Shown here one piece after another: positions 8,500-17,452 of a stretch of 48,596 nt of DNA. Below the pieces are notes generated by a model. That model did no database searches. It was not told where the DNA came from and saw only the letters and a program-made list of their open reading frames with translations. How positions within the stretch are numbered: position 1 is the stretch's first letter; every line of letters starts with the position of its first letter. A program made the translations under genes and the position numbers. This DNA comes from Sphingosinicella soli (GTDB lineage Bacteria > Pseudomonadota > Alphaproteobacteria > Sphingomonadales > Sphingomonadaceae), in the NCBI RefSeq assembly GCF_014199685.1, contig NZ_JACHNZ010000031.1:1-48596 (forward strand), in the 5' to 3' direction.

Positions 8500-10062
8500 T
8501 CAGCGTCCGCCTTCGCCTGCCGCCAGCGGGACCGGCTTCCAGTTGCGCACGAAGCTGTCGAGGAGCTGCACGCCGTAGCCGACCGCGCCTTTGGGTGCCG
8601 TGGGCTGGCCCTTGTCGGTCCAGACCGTGAAGGCGACGTCGAGGTGCGCCCACGGGGTTTCGGGCTTTACGAATTCGCCGATGAAGTGCGCGCCGAGGCC
8701 CGCGCCGGGCCTGCCCCCTTCGGGCGAATTCAGGATGTCGGCGACACCGGACTTCATCGTTTCGGTATAGGTCGCGTGAAGCGGCAACTGCCAGAGCGGT
8801 TCGCCGACCGCCTTGCCCGCCGCAGTGAGCTGCGCCGCGAGCGCGTCGTGGCGGCTGAAAAGCCCGGCATAATCATCACCGAGCGCGCCGCCGACAGCGC
8901 CGGTGAGCGTCGCGATATCGACGATGGCGGCGGGTTTGAAGCGCGCATCCGCGTATGAAACCGCGTCGGCGAGCACCATGCGGCCCTCGGCGTCCGTGTT
9001 GGTGATCTCGATGGTTTTGCCGTTGTAGGCTTTCACGACGTCGCCGGGGCGTGTCGCGCCGCCGTCGGGCATGTTTTCAGCAAGCGCTGCGACCGCGACG
9101 ACGTTGACGGGCGCGCCGCTTTTCGCGAGCGAAAGCGTCGTTCCCACCACGGCGGCGGCGCCCGCCATGTCGGTCCGCATACGCCACATGCCGAGACCCG
9201 GCTTCAACGACACCCCGCCCGTATCGAAGGTTATGCCCTTGCCCACAAGCACGAGCGGCGCTTCGCTGCCGCCGCCGCGATACTCCACGATCAACATGCG
9301 CGGCGGGCGCTGCGATCCGATGCCGACGCTGAGGATCGCGCCCATGCCGAGCTTTTCCATCTGCGGCACGTCCAGCGCCTCGATCCGAACCCCGGCGACG
9401 CCCTTGAACGCCGCGCGCACGCGCTCGACGAAAACCTCCGGGTATTTGATGTTCGAGGGCTCGCTGACGAGATCACGCGCGAGGATGACGCCTTCGACGA
9501 GCGTTTTGCCTTGCTGCGCATAGCGATCCGCGCCCGTAGCGCCGACCACGGTGAGCGGGGCGTCGCGCCCCGCCGCGCGCGGTTTCCCGGGCGCCGCCTT
9601 GTAGAGATTGAATTCGTATCCGCCGAGTTCGGCGCCGACGGCGAGATCGGCAGCCGCATCGGGGACAGCAGGCGCAAGCCCCGACGCGAGAAGCGCGACC
9701 GGGCCATCCGCCGAGGCGGTTTCCCGCGCGGCGATTCCGCCGATATCCTGGAGCCCCGCAGTCGTCGCGCCGTCCTTCGCGCCGATCACCACGATCTGCT
9801 GCCAGGCGCCGATGCCGCGCAGCACCAGCGTCGATTTCGCCGCATAGTCGAAGGCTGCAGACTCAAGCGCTTTGCCCACGGCCTCCCGCGTCGCCGCATC
9901 GAGCGAGGGTGCGCGGACCGCCAGATCCTCCTTCGCGGCAAGCGGCAGGACGATCGCGGCGCTGCCATCGGGCGCGCGATCAGAAAAGACGACGGGCCGC
10001 GCTTCCGCACCGGCCATTCCCGCAAAACCCGCAAGCAAGATCGCGACAGCAACATTACGCAT
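8500..10062 (-). CDS. leucyl aminopeptidase family M17, exported
   Basis: A 520-residue two-metal peptidase that removes N-terminal residues from peptides. Start ATG 10062 is chosen because GGGGAG lies eight bases upstream and the first residues (MRNVAVAILLAGFAGMAGAEA) form a signal peptide. The N-terminal macro-like domain runs to about residue 180. The catalytic domain shows GKGITFDTGGVSLKP and the signature NTDAEGRMVLADA, and ends near TPWAHLDVAFTVWT. The metal ligands and the Lys and Arg of the active site are present. The usual PepA is cytosolic, so this copy should be periplasmic. Confidence 0.93.
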   Translation of the reverse strand: MRNVAVAILLAGFAGMAGAEARPVVFSDRAPDGSAAIVLPLAAKEDLAVRAPSLDAATREAVGKALESAAFDYAAKSTLVLRGIGAWQQIVVIGAKDGATTAGLQDIGGIAARETASADGPVALLASGLAPAVPDAAADLAVGAELGGYEFNLYKAAPGKPRAAGRDAPLTVVGATGADRYAQQGKTLVEGVILARDLVSEPSNIKYPEVFVERVRAAFKGVAGVRIEALDVPQMEKLGMGAILSVGIGSQRPPRMLIVEYRGGGSEAPLVLVGKGITFDTGGVSLKPGLGMWRMRTDMAGAAAVVGTTLSLAKSGAPVNVVAVAALAENMPDGGATRPGDVVKAYNGKTIEITNTDAEGRMVLADAVSYADARFKPAAIVDIATLTGAVGGALGDDYAGLFSRHDALAAQLTAAGKAVGEPLWQLPLHATYTETMKSGVADILNSPEGGRPGAGLGAHFIGEFVKPETPWAHLDVAFTVWTDKGQPTAPKGAVGYGVQLLDSFVRNWKPVPLAAGEGGR

Positions 10063-10147
10063 TCGTGGCTCTCCCCGTGAAAGACCCCGATCATGCCAGC
10101 CCGCACGCTGAAAAGGCAAGTCCGCGCGCCGGAAAGGAATCTGCACG

Positions 10148-10164
10148 TTCAACCGATGTTAACC
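10148..10164 (+). promoter_or_regulatory. CtrA-like box upstream of the HD-GYP gene
   Basis: TTCA-N7-TTAACC matches the alphaproteobacterial CtrA site TTAA-N7-TTAA with one mismatch in the first half. It lies 63 bp before the start codon. Similar sites precede the chemoreceptor and the DAHP synthase genes. The stretch TAGATTGTTTCG at 10201-10212 is also repeated before the chemoreceptor (22080-22091). Confidence 0.35.
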
Positions 10165-10226
10165 GTAAACGTCAGCGTCCCGTTCAAGACTGGCGTGCCA
10201 TAGATTGTTTCGGGGCCAGGCGCGAA

Positions 10227-11540
10227 ATGCACCTGAAAAACAGGAACTTCGGGGTGCTAAGACGAATTCGGCGCGACCAGATCAGGTCCGGCATGTTCAT
10301 TCAGTCGATGGAAGGATCGTGGTTTTCACATCCGTTCCTGAAGGCCGGTTTTCTTCTTACCGACCCTGCCGACGTGGAGGCGCTGCTGAGCAGCAAGATC
10401 GACGGCGTGCTGATCGATACCGAGAAGGGGCTCGATATCGAGGGGCAGAAGCCGCGCGTGATGCCCATCGATGCGACCAGCGAGGGTGCGAAACCGGCGG
10501 CGGCGCAACGGGCAGTGCCCGCCGAGAGCGCCGAGAGCGCGACCGCCCCGCAGACGTTGCCGACGATCACCGCGCTTGCTTCCGATGCGCCCTGCAGCAT
10601 GGCCGAGGAATTCGGCCGCGCCAACATCATCGCGGACCACGCCAAGCGCGTGATGACCGAGCTTTACGACCAGGCGAGGCTCGGCAGGATCGTGAATGCC
10701 GACACGCTCGTACCCCTGGTGGAAGACATCGCCGGATCGCTCGCGCGCAACCGCTCCGCGCTGACCAGCATCCTGCGTCTCAAGACCAAGGACGAATACA
10801 CCTATGTGCATTCGGTGGCGGTGTCGGCGCTGATGATAAACCTCGGGCGCGAAATCGGCGGCTTCGACCCCGCGATGCTCCGCGACATGGGCGTGGCCGG
10901 GCTGCTTCACGACGTCGGCAAGATGGCGATGCCCGAAGCCGTGCTCGGCAAGCCGGGCGAACTGACCAACGCGGAATACTCGATCATGAAGACGCACCCG
11001 GAGCGCGGCCATGCGCTGCTCCGGCGCAGCCGCGACGTGCCGGGCATGGCGCTCGACGTCTGCCTGCACCACCACGAGCGCGTGAACGGCACCGGCTATC
11101 CGGGGCGGCTGAAGGGCGGGCGGATCACGCTGTTTTCGCGCATGGGGGCGATCTGCGACGTGTATGACGCGCTGACGTCCAACCGTCCGTACAAGACGGC
11201 GTGGGGCGCGAATCAGGCGCTGAAGACCATGTTCAGCTGGCGCGGGCACTTCGATACGGACATCCTGACCGCCTTCATCCGCAGCGTGGGCATCTATCCG
11301 GTGGGGACGCTGGTGAAGCTGCGATCAGGCCACCTCGCCTTCGTGCTCGATATCAACGACGCCGATCTCACCAAGCCGATCGTGCGCGCGTTCTTTTCGA
11401 TCGCGCACGGCGCGCCGATCCCGCCGCAGGACATCAACCTGCTGACGAATGCGGAGGGTGATGCCATCGTTTCATCCGAAGACCCCGACGCCTGGGATCT
11501 CGGCGACTGGGAAAAACGCTGGAGCGCGCTCGCCGCCTGA
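10227..11540 (+). CDS. HD-GYP domain protein with DUF3391 N-terminus
   Basis: A 437-residue predicted cyclic-di-GMP phosphodiesterase. The N-terminal DUF3391 domain (about 10-80) contains LRRIRRDQIRSGMFI and FLLTDPADVEALL. A linker rich in Ala and Pro follows (about 90-125). The HD-GYP domain (about 180-360) has HSVAVSALM, GLLHDVGKMAMP and HHHERVNGTGYPGRLKGG, so both the HD metal ligands and the GYP motif are intact. The start ATG 10227 keeps the whole DUF3391 domain. No membrane segment is seen. It is transcribed away from the aminopeptidase across a 164-bp gap. Confidence 0.93.
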   Translation: MHLKNRNFGVLRRIRRDQIRSGMFIQSMEGSWFSHPFLKAGFLLTDPADVEALLSSKIDGVLIDTEKGLDIEGQKPRVMPIDATSEGAKPAAAQRAVPAESAESATAPQTLPTITALASDAPCSMAEEFGRANIIADHAKRVMTELYDQARLGRIVNADTLVPLVEDIAGSLARNRSALTSILRLKTKDEYTYVHSVAVSALMINLGREIGGFDPAMLRDMGVAGLLHDVGKMAMPEAVLGKPGELTNAEYSIMKTHPERGHALLRRSRDVPGMALDVCLHHHERVNGTGYPGRLKGGRITLFSRMGAICDVYDALTSNRPYKTAWGANQALKTMFSWRGHFDTDILTAFIRSVGIYPVGTLVKLRSGHLAFVLDINDADLTKPIVRAFFSIAHGAPIPPQDINLLTNAEGDAIVSSEDPDAWDLGDWEKRWSALAA

Positions 11541-11603
11541 GCAGGATGGATCGGCGCCCGCACCGGGCTTACTATCGGGGCCGAACCAGCAAGAGGCCCA
11601 TCC

Positions 11604-12128
11604 ATGCGACCGATCATCGATATTGCGGAAGTTTCGAAACGCCTGCTCGGAAGCGCGCCCGAGGATCTGGGGCACCACGAGAAGCGCGTGCTGGAACATG
11701 TTTCGGCGCGAAAGCCGATCAGCCGGGACGCGGGCCGGCTTGCGGACGAAGACGCGACGGTGGGCGAGCGGCTCTCCGACCGCGTCGCCGAAGTGGGCGG
11801 CTCGTGGGGCTTCATCATTGCCTTCGCGGCCGTACTGTTCGGGTGGATGCTGCTGAACAGCGGCATACTCAAGGGACTCGCCTTCGACCCCTACCCCTTC
11901 ATATTCCTCAACCTGATGCTCTCGACGCTTGCCGCCGTGCAGGCGCCGATCATCATGATGAGCCAGAACCGGCAGTCCAACAAGGACAGGCTCGCCGCGC
12001 GGCTCGACTATGAGGTGAACCTGCGCGCCGAGCTTGAAATCCTGCGCCTTCACGAAAAGATCGACCTGAGCGTGATCGAGACGCTGCACCGGCTGGAAGC
12101 GGAGATTGCGGCGCTGAAGGCGCGTTAG
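11604..12128 (+). CDS. DUF1003 domain-containing membrane protein
   Basis: A 174-residue protein with two adjacent membrane segments (GFIIAFAAVLFGWMLLNS and FIFLNLMLSTLAAVQAPI) and the DUF1003 signature FDPYPFIFLNL. The hydrophilic C-terminus (MSQNRQSNKDR..., then a coiled-coil-like stretch of about 50 residues) should face the cytoplasm. Function is unknown. It follows the HD-GYP gene by 63 bp and overlaps the convergent CNNM gene by four bases at the stop codons. Confidence 0.9.
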   Translation: MRPIIDIAEVSKRLLGSAPEDLGHHEKRVLEHVSARKPISRDAGRLADEDATVGERLSDRVAEVGGSWGFIIAFAAVLFGWMLLNSGILKGLAFDPYPFIFLNLMLSTLAAVQAPIIMMSQNRQSNKDRLAARLDYEVNLRAELEILRLHEKIDLSVIETLHRLEAEIAALKAR

Positions 12129-13432
12129 GGTTCAGGGTCCGCCGCTGGCGTGGCGAGCAGGCGATCGATCTTGCGGCCGTCCATGTCGACGATCTCGAAG
12201 GTCCAGTCGTCGTAGCGGAAGGTTTCGCCGATCTCGGGAAGATGCGTCAGCACGCTGAGCGCGAAGCCCGCGACGGTCTGGTAATCGCGTTCGGCGGGAA
12301 GCCGCGTGCCCAGCGTTTCGGCCATCTCGTCGGCAGGCATGGAGCCCGCCAGAAGCCAGCTGCCGTCGCCGCGCTCGACAGCGTCGGGCTCGGTGCCCTC
12401 GTCGAGATCGGATTTGAACGCACCGGCGATCGCCGCGAGCAGGTCGGCAGGCGTCAGGATTCCTTCGAAGTGGCCGTATTCGTCGTGGACGAGCGCGATC
12501 GGTACGTCGGCGCGGCGCAGAACCTCGAGCGCGTCCGCAGCATCCATCGCATCGGGAACGACAGGCGCGGACCGCAGCAGCGCCCTCACATCGAGCGGGC
12601 GGCCGTCGAGAATGGCGGCGGCGACGTCGCGCGCCTGCAGGATTCCGATGATGCGGTCGATCGACCCCTCCGCAACGGGCAGGCGCGTGTGCGCCGTCGC
12701 CACGAGTTCGGCGCGAATCTCGGCCTCGTCGGCTTCGATGTCGAGCCAGTCGATCTCCGTGCGCGGCGTCATCACCGCGCGCACGGAGCGGTTGGCAAGG
12801 CGCATGACGCCGCTGATCATCTGCCGCTCGTTCTCCTCGATAACCCCGGCGTTGGTCGCCTCGGAAACGATGAGGTGCAGCTCTTCGGCCGTCACATGAT
12901 CGGCATTCTCCTTCGCCGCGCCGAACAGGCGGAGCAGCGCCTTCGTCGAATGTTCAAGCACCCAGACCAGCGGCGCGGTGATGCGCGAGAGCACCGACAT
13001 CGGCGCCGCGATCACGACGGCAACGCGTTCCGGGCTGCGCAGCGCGAGCTGCTTGGGCACCAGCTCGCCCACGGTGAGCGACAGATAGGTGATCAGCGTG
13101 ACGACGAGAACGATGCCCACTTCGCTCGAAAGCCGCTCCGGCACACCAAGCAAGGCCAGCCGCTCCGCCACCGGCCCGCCCAGCGTGGCGCCCGAATAGG
13201 CACCGTTGACGATACCGACGAGCGTGATGCCGATCTGCACGGTCGAAAGAAAGCGGGACGGATCATCGTGAAGCGCCAGGGCAATCCGCGAGCCCGGCTT
13301 TCCGGCGTTCACCATCGCCTGAAGCCGCGCTCGCCGCGAGGAGACCACCGACATTTCCGACATCGCGAAAACGCCGTTCACCGCGATAAGCAAAAGGATG
13401 ATGCCGATGTCGACCCAAGGGAAAGGCTGCAT
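12125..13432 (-). CDS. CNNM/CorC (HlyC-type) transporter-like protein
   Basis: A 435-residue inner-membrane protein. The DUF21 domain (about 1-190) starts with a membrane segment (IGIILLLIAVNGVFAMSEM) and has VNAGKPGSRIALAL and TLSLTVGELVPKQLALRSPE-type features of the family. Two CBS motifs follow (about 205-330; VMTPRTEIDWLD, ALVHDEYGHFEGILTPADL). A CorC/HlyC domain lies at the C-terminus (SWLLAGSMPADEMAE). Relatives are linked to magnesium or cobalt efflux; the name hemolysin is historical. It is transcribed away from the hydrolase gene across 66 bp. Confidence 0.93.
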   Translation of the reverse strand: MQPFPWVDIGIILLLIAVNGVFAMSEMSVVSSRRARLQAMVNAGKPGSRIALALHDDPSRFLSTVQIGITLVGIVNGAYSGATLGGPVAERLALLGVPERLSSEVGIVLVVTLITYLSLTVGELVPKQLALRSPERVAVVIAAPMSVLSRITAPLVWVLEHSTKALLRLFGAAKENADHVTAEELHLIVSEATNAGVIEENERQMISGVMRLANRSVRAVMTPRTEIDWLDIEADEAEIRAELVATAHTRLPVAEGSIDRIIGILQARDVAAAILDGRPLDVRALLRSAPVVPDAMDAADALEVLRRADVPIALVHDEYGHFEGILTPADLLAAIAGAFKSDLDEGTEPDAVERGDGSWLLAGSMPADEMAETLGTRLPAERDYQTVAGFALSVLTHLPEIGETFRYDDWTFEIVDMDGRKIDRLLATPAADPEP

Positions 13433-13498
13433 GATGCGCTTTCCTTATACGGCACGGCGCGGCATTTGAAGTGAGCATTTGAGGGGAAGGAGCTTGGA

Positions 13499-14245
13499 GT
13501 GCTGAATATTGTGACGCGCGCCGGAAAAGAACCGGCGCTCGCGCTCGTCCACGGGTGGACCTGCGACCACCGCGCGATGCAGCCGGTCGCGGATGCTTTC
13601 CCTCTGCAACACGCGGTGATGCCCGATCTGCCGGGCCACGGCGCAAGCCCCAAGGCGGGGGACTATGCCATTGCCGCCCAGACAGAAGCCGTGCTGGCAG
13701 CGATGCCCCAGCGCGCGATCTGGATCGGGCATTCGATGGGCGCGCAGATCGTGGTGGAAGCCGCTGCGCGCGCGCCGGAGCGCGTGATGGCCGCCGTGCT
13801 GCTCGACCCCGCTGCCATACAGCCGATGGACGCCGCTTTCGCCGGGCGCGACAGGATGAAGGCGGACCTCGCGACGACGGACGACTTCCCCGCGCTGATG
13901 CGCCGCTTTTCGAGCGGAATGATGATCGCGCCGGCGGATGCGGACGCGGTGCGCGCGCTGGCCGACACGCAGGCCGCCGCCGACCCCGACGTCGCGCGCG
14001 CCGGCTGGGACGCGATCTGGGACTGGGACGGCCCCGCCGCGTTCGCCGCGCTCAGCGTGCCGACGCTCGTTATCACGGTCGAGAGAACGATGAACCGGCT
14101 TGCGGACCTTTCCAGGCTGAACCGCCGCATCGCCACCGCGCAGGTGACGGGTTCGGGCCATATGCTGCAGTTCGAGGTGATGGATCAGGTCGCCGCGATG
14201 ATGCAGCGTTTTTTCCACCTGAACGATTTGCTCAGCGCGGGTTAA
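13499..14245 (+). CDS. alpha/beta-fold hydrolase
   Basis: A 248-residue serine hydrolase of unknown substrate. The nucleophile elbow is GHSMG (about residue 76), the oxyanion region is LVHGWTCDHRAM, and the late His is in GSGHMLQFE. DPAAIQ and the segments after it fit the lid-carrying family. The start is GTG 13499, with AAGGAG seven bases upstream. It stands alone between the CNNM gene and the OmpA-like lipoprotein gene. Confidence 0.88.
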   Translation: MLNIVTRAGKEPALALVHGWTCDHRAMQPVADAFPLQHAVMPDLPGHGASPKAGDYAIAAQTEAVLAAMPQRAIWIGHSMGAQIVVEAAARAPERVMAAVLLDPAAIQPMDAAFAGRDRMKADLATTDDFPALMRRFSSGMMIAPADADAVRALADTQAAADPDVARAGWDAIWDWDGPAAFAALSVPTLVITVERTMNRLADLSRLNRRIATAQVTGSGHMLQFEVMDQVAAMMQRFFHLNDLLSAG

Positions 14246-14320
14246 GATGAACTGCTGTTGGAACCAGCACGCGGTGTCCGGCTTACAGGCGCTGCAGACA
14301 GAAATGGAGATCTGGGGCTT

Positions 14321-14998
14321 ATGTCTATCCAATCGAAAATGGTGGCGAGCGTAGCCGCGGCAGGCCTGCTGCTCACGACAGCCTGCGTAACCAACCCGGA
14401 AACGGGCAAGAAGGAAATTTCGAAAACCGCGATCGGCGCGGCCCTCGGCGCAGGCGCGGGTGCGGGCCTGGGCGCCATCATCGGCGGCAAGCGCAACCGC
14501 ACCGAAGTGCTGGTCGGCACGGGCATCGGCGCGCTCGCGGGCGCGGCAGTGGGCGCGTACATGGACAAGCAGGAAAAGGAACTGCGCGAAAAGACCGCAG
14601 GAACGGGCATCGACGTGGTTCGCCAGGGCGACGAGATCTTGCTCAACATGCCGTCCCAGGTGACGTTCGACGTGGATTCGGCGATCGTCAATCCGCAGTT
14701 CCAGCCGACGCTGAACGAGGTCGCCCGGGTGCTCTCGCAGTACGAGAAGACCTTCGTGGACGTGATCGGACACACCGATTCGACAGGATCCGACGCTTAC
14801 AACATGACGCTGTCGCAGCGCCGTGCGGACAGCGTGGCGACCTATATGTCGTCAAACGGCGTGCTGCGCGCACGCATCGCGACGCAGGGCCTTGGCGAGA
14901 GCCAGCCGATCGCCAGCAACGACAGCGAGACCGGCCGGGCGCAGAACCGCCGTGTCGAGATCAAGCTGGTGCCGGTGACGGAAACCGCGACCAGCTAG
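14321..14998 (+). CDS. OmpA-family outer-membrane lipoprotein (YiaD-like)
   Basis: A 225-residue envelope protein. The signal ends in LLLTTAC, a relaxed lipobox, so Cys21-22 is probably lipidated. A glycine-zipper region (IGAALGAGAGAGLGAIIGG, then VLVGTGIGALAGAAVGA) covers about residues 40-85. The OmpA peptidoglycan-binding domain follows, with VTFDVDSAIVNP, VIGHTDSTGSDAYN, LSQRRADSVATY and GRAQNRRVEI. It anchors the outer membrane to the cell wall. The 75-bp upstream gap contains TTGGAAC, part of a possible stress-sigma promoter, but the -10 match is poor. Confidence 0.92.
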   Translation: MSIQSKMVASVAAAGLLLTTACVTNPETGKKEISKTAIGAALGAGAGAGLGAIIGGKRNRTEVLVGTGIGALAGAAVGAYMDKQEKELREKTAGTGIDVVRQGDEILLNMPSQVTFDVDSAIVNPQFQPTLNEVARVLSQYEKTFVDVIGHTDSTGSDAYNMTLSQRRADSVATYMSSNGVLRARIATQGLGESQPIASNDSETGRAQNRRVEIKLVPVTETATS

Positions 14999-15016
14999 AC
15001 GGAACCGCAAAACGAT

Positions 15017-15079
15017 TGGGCCGAGCAAGTGCCCGGCCCAGTTGGCGACCCTCTTATGGGGTCTGCGCATCATCGCAGA
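15017..15079 (+). terminator. two short hairpins after the OmpA gene
   Basis: TGGGCCG/CGGCCCA (15017-15040) and TCTGCG/CGCAGA (15062-15079) are perfect stems. The second is followed by ACGCGGTTTTC, which could give weak intrinsic termination. They lie directly past the stop codon of the lipoprotein gene. Confidence 0.45.
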
Positions 15080-15108
15080 ACGCGGTTTTCCAAGCACTAT
15101 CAATACTC

Positions 15109-15137
15109 GGAGGCTCGATCCGCAAGATCGGGCCTCC
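15109..15137 (+). terminator. hairpin GGAGGC...GCCTCC upstream of the toxin-antitoxin pair
   Basis: The outer stem GGAGGC/GCCTCC and the inner stem CGATC/GATCG are separated by single unpaired bases, with loop CGCAA. It has the shape of a terminator that would insulate the toxin-antitoxin operon from the upstream gene. Confidence 0.4.
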
Positions 15138-15167
15138 TCCCGTATGGCAGGTCGGCATGCACGTATA

Positions 15168-15209
15168 TTGCCAAATGGCATCATACTCTATATATGGTGC
15201 CAAAAGGAG
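15168..15209 (+). promoter_or_regulatory. promoter and operator of the Xre-RES operon
   Basis: TTGCCA (15168-15173) and TATATG (15191-15196) are spaced 17 bases apart and form a good sigma-70 promoter. An inverted repeat, TGGCATCA (15176-15183) and TGGTGCCA (15195-15202) with 11 bases between, flanks the -10 element. AAGGAG (15204-15209) is the ribosome site for GTG 15215. Autorepression by the antitoxin, known for this family, would fit this overlap of operator and promoter. Confidence 0.55.
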
Positions 15210-15214
15210 ATACC

Positions 15215-15631
15215 GTGACCCCGACATTGCAGATCGTCGATACGTCCGCCCCCGCGTTCCGCCCGGCGCCGATCACCGACGCCGAGGCCGCCGCCATGTT
15301 CCGCGCCGCGCTGACCCTGTTTCGCGCCTGGGAAATCACCGATGAAGCGGCCGCCACGCTGCTGGATCTGCCGCTGCGCACCTACCGGCGCTGGAAGGCG
15401 GAAGGTGCGGGCCGCATGGGCCGCGACGGCAAGGCGCGGCTTTCCAACCTGATGGGCATCCACAAGGCGCTGCGCATCATCTTCCGCGAGCCGCATCGCA
15501 GCTACGCCTGGGTAAAGGCACCGAACGCCGCGCTGGGCGGGCAGAGCGCGCTCGATGTGATGCTGGGCGGCGAACTCACCGATCTGATGCGCGTGCGCCG
15601 CTACCTCGATGCCGAGCGGGGCGGCTGGTGA
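15215..15631 (+). CDS. Xre/MbcA/ParS-type antitoxin (DUF2384)
   Basis: A 138-residue antitoxin. The N-terminal helical part has a Xre-like helix-turn-helix (about residues 25-70: LFRAWEITDEAAATLLDLPL, RTYRRWK). The C-terminal DUF2384/MbcA-ParS toxin-binding domain contains NLMGIHKALRIIF, WVKAPNAALGGQSALDVML and LMRVRRYLDAERGGW. GTG 15215 is used because AAGGAG lies five bases upstream. Its stop overlaps the toxin start by four bases, typical of such pairs. Confidence 0.93.
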   Translation: MTPTLQIVDTSAPAFRPAPITDAEAAAMFRAALTLFRAWEITDEAAATLLDLPLRTYRRWKAEGAGRMGRDGKARLSNLMGIHKALRIIFREPHRSYAWVKAPNAALGGQSALDVMLGGELTDLMRVRRYLDAERGGW

Positions 15632-16347
15632 GTGAGACGGACATTCCGATCACGCAGGTGGACTGGACGCGCGCGGTACGGATCATCCGCAGCGCCTGGC
15701 CGCCCATCGACCTGTTCGAGGACATCGCCGACCCTGCCGACTGGCCGCTGCTGATCGCGGCCGAGCAGAAAACCAACCCGCGCCTGATGGCGAGCATCGG
15801 CGCAATCGATCTCGTGCCGCCGGATCGACGCGTTTCAGGGCCGGGCGCAAGCTATCTGATGGCCCCCTTCACGCACATCAGCACCGATCGGCCGAGCCGG
15901 TTCAGCGACGGGCGCTTCGGCGTTCTCTACATCGGCGAGAGCTTCGAAACGGCGCTGTTCGAAACCGTGCATCACCATGCCCGCTTCATGGCCGCGACAT
16001 CCGAGTTGCCCGGCTGGACATCGCAGTTCCGCGAAATCCTGCTCGATGTCTCGGCGCCGCTGCACGATCTTCGCGCCGGACCAGACGCCGCGCTCTCCCC
16101 CGACGACTACAGCGCCGGTCAGGTGCTGGGCGCGCGGCTGCGGGCGGCGGGGTCGGAGGGGATCCTCTATCCCAGCGTGCGGCGCGCGGGCGGCACCTGC
16201 GCGGGGCTTTTCCACCCGGACAGCGCCGCATCGCCCGTGCAGGGGCGACATCTCGACTATCACTGGGACGGCCTGAGGATCGACATGGTGCGCGATGCGG
16301 GCAGCGGGCACGTTTACCGGGTCGTTCAGAGCATCACGCCGGAGTAA
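15628..16347 (+). CDS. RES-domain toxin
   Basis: A 239-residue RES-family toxin; characterised members break down NAD+ (MbcT is a NAD+ phosphorylase). The three-residue signature is visible: Arg in PSRFSDGRFGVLYIG, Glu in ESFETALFET and Ser in GILYPSVRRAGG. It is translated from GTG 15628, overlapping the antitoxin stop. Partner and gene order (antitoxin first) match the family. The residues needed for activity appear intact, so the toxin is probably functional and held in check by the gene before it. Confidence 0.93.
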   Translation: MSETDIPITQVDWTRAVRIIRSAWPPIDLFEDIADPADWPLLIAAEQKTNPRLMASIGAIDLVPPDRRVSGPGASYLMAPFTHISTDRPSRFSDGRFGVLYIGESFETALFETVHHHARFMAATSELPGWTSQFREILLDVSAPLHDLRAGPDAALSPDDYSAGQVLGARLRAAGSEGILYPSVRRAGGTCAGLFHPDSAASPVQGRHLDYHWDGLRIDMVRDAGSGHVYRVVQSITPE

Positions 16348-16417
16348 AGCCGGCTGAAGGGCTTGCACTGCGCGCGTGGGCGCGGGATGCTTGCCGGCCT
16401 TGCGACGGGAGATCAGG

Positions 16418-17452
16418 ATGAAGCAGCGAATGCTTGGTGCAAGCGGCCTTTCGGTGGCGCCCATCATGCTCGGCGGCAATGTGTTCGGCTGGACCGCCGA
16501 CGAGACGACGAGCTTCGCCGTGCTCGACGCCTTTGCCGAGGGCGGCGGCGATTTCATCGATACTGCGGACGTCTATTCCCTATGGGCACCGGGCCACAGC
16601 GGCGGCGAATCCGAAGCCGTTATCGGCAAATGGCTCGCAGCGCGCGAAAATCGTTCCCGGATGGTGATCGCCACCAAGGTCGGCTTGCTCGACGGCGAGG
16701 GCGGAACCGGCCTGCGGGCAAGCCGGATCGCGGCGGCATGCGACGCGTCGCTGAGGCGGCTGCAAACCGATGTTATCGACGTTTACTTCGCGCACAAGGA
16801 CGACCCGGAGACACCGCTGGAGGAGACGCTTGGCGCGTTCGACGCGCTGGTGAAGGCGGGCAAGGTGCGCGCGATCGGCGCATCCAACTACAGCGCCCAG
16901 CGGTTCGCCGAGGCGCTTGCGATCAGCGACCGCAACGGCTGGGCGCGCTTCACCGTGATGCAGCCGAACTACAATCTGCTGAACCGCACCGAATATGAAG
17001 GCGCGCTCCAGCGGATTGCGATCGACGAGAATATCGGCGTCGTTCCTTATTATGGCCTCGCGAGCGGCTATCTAACCGGCAAGTACCGGACCGCAGCCGA
17101 CCTGACCGGCCCGCGCGCGGAGGCGGCAACGGCCTATTTCGAGGGAGATGGCCCCGCCATGCTCGCAGTGATGGACGCGGTCGCCGCAGAGACGGGCGCC
17201 AGCCTGGCTGCCATCGCGCTCGCATGGTCGATGGCGCAGCCCGGCATTACCGCGCCCATCGCGAGCGCCAGCCGACCGGAGCAGGTCGCGGAACTGATCG
17301 CCGCCGCGACTCTGACGCTGAGCGTGGAGCAGCTGGCGCGGCTGACGACAGCATCCCGGCTGATGGACCGTCTGGAGGATATCGAACTCGCCGAGATCGT
17401 ACGCGCGCGTGCAAACGAAACCCCGGTCGAAGTCTCGCTGGACGACCTATAG
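16418..17452 (+). CDS. aldo/keto reductase
   Basis: A 344-residue NAD(P)H-dependent (beta/alpha)8-barrel oxidoreductase. The catalytic tetrad regions are seen: D and Y in FIDTADVYSLW, K in VIATKVG and H in YFAHKDDP. The cofactor-binding end has PIASASRPEQVAEL. The length is normal. ATG 16418 is chosen because the barrel begins with MKQRMLGASGLSVAPIMLGG. The natural substrate is unknown. It forms a single-gene unit. Confidence 0.93.
   Translation: MKQRMLGASGLSVAPIMLGGNVFGWTADETTSFAVLDAFAEGGGDFIDTADVYSLWAPGHSGGESEAVIGKWLAARENRSRMVIATKVGLLDGEGGTGLRASRIAAACDASLRRLQTDVIDVYFAHKDDPETPLEETLGAFDALVKAGKVRAIGASNYSAQRFAEALAISDRNGWARFTVMQPNYNLLNRTEYEGALQRIAIDENIGVVPYYGLASGYLTGKYRTAADLTGPRAEAATAYFEGDGPAMLAVMDAVAAETGASLAAIALAWSMAQPGITAPIASASRPEQVAELIAAATLTLSVEQLARLTTASRLMDRLEDIELAEIVRARANETPVEVSLDDL

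Noticed and set aside
14253-14280. EcfG-type stress promoter before the OmpA lipoprotein gene
   Set aside because: GGAAC is present but the -10 part (CGTT) does not match at the right spacing.
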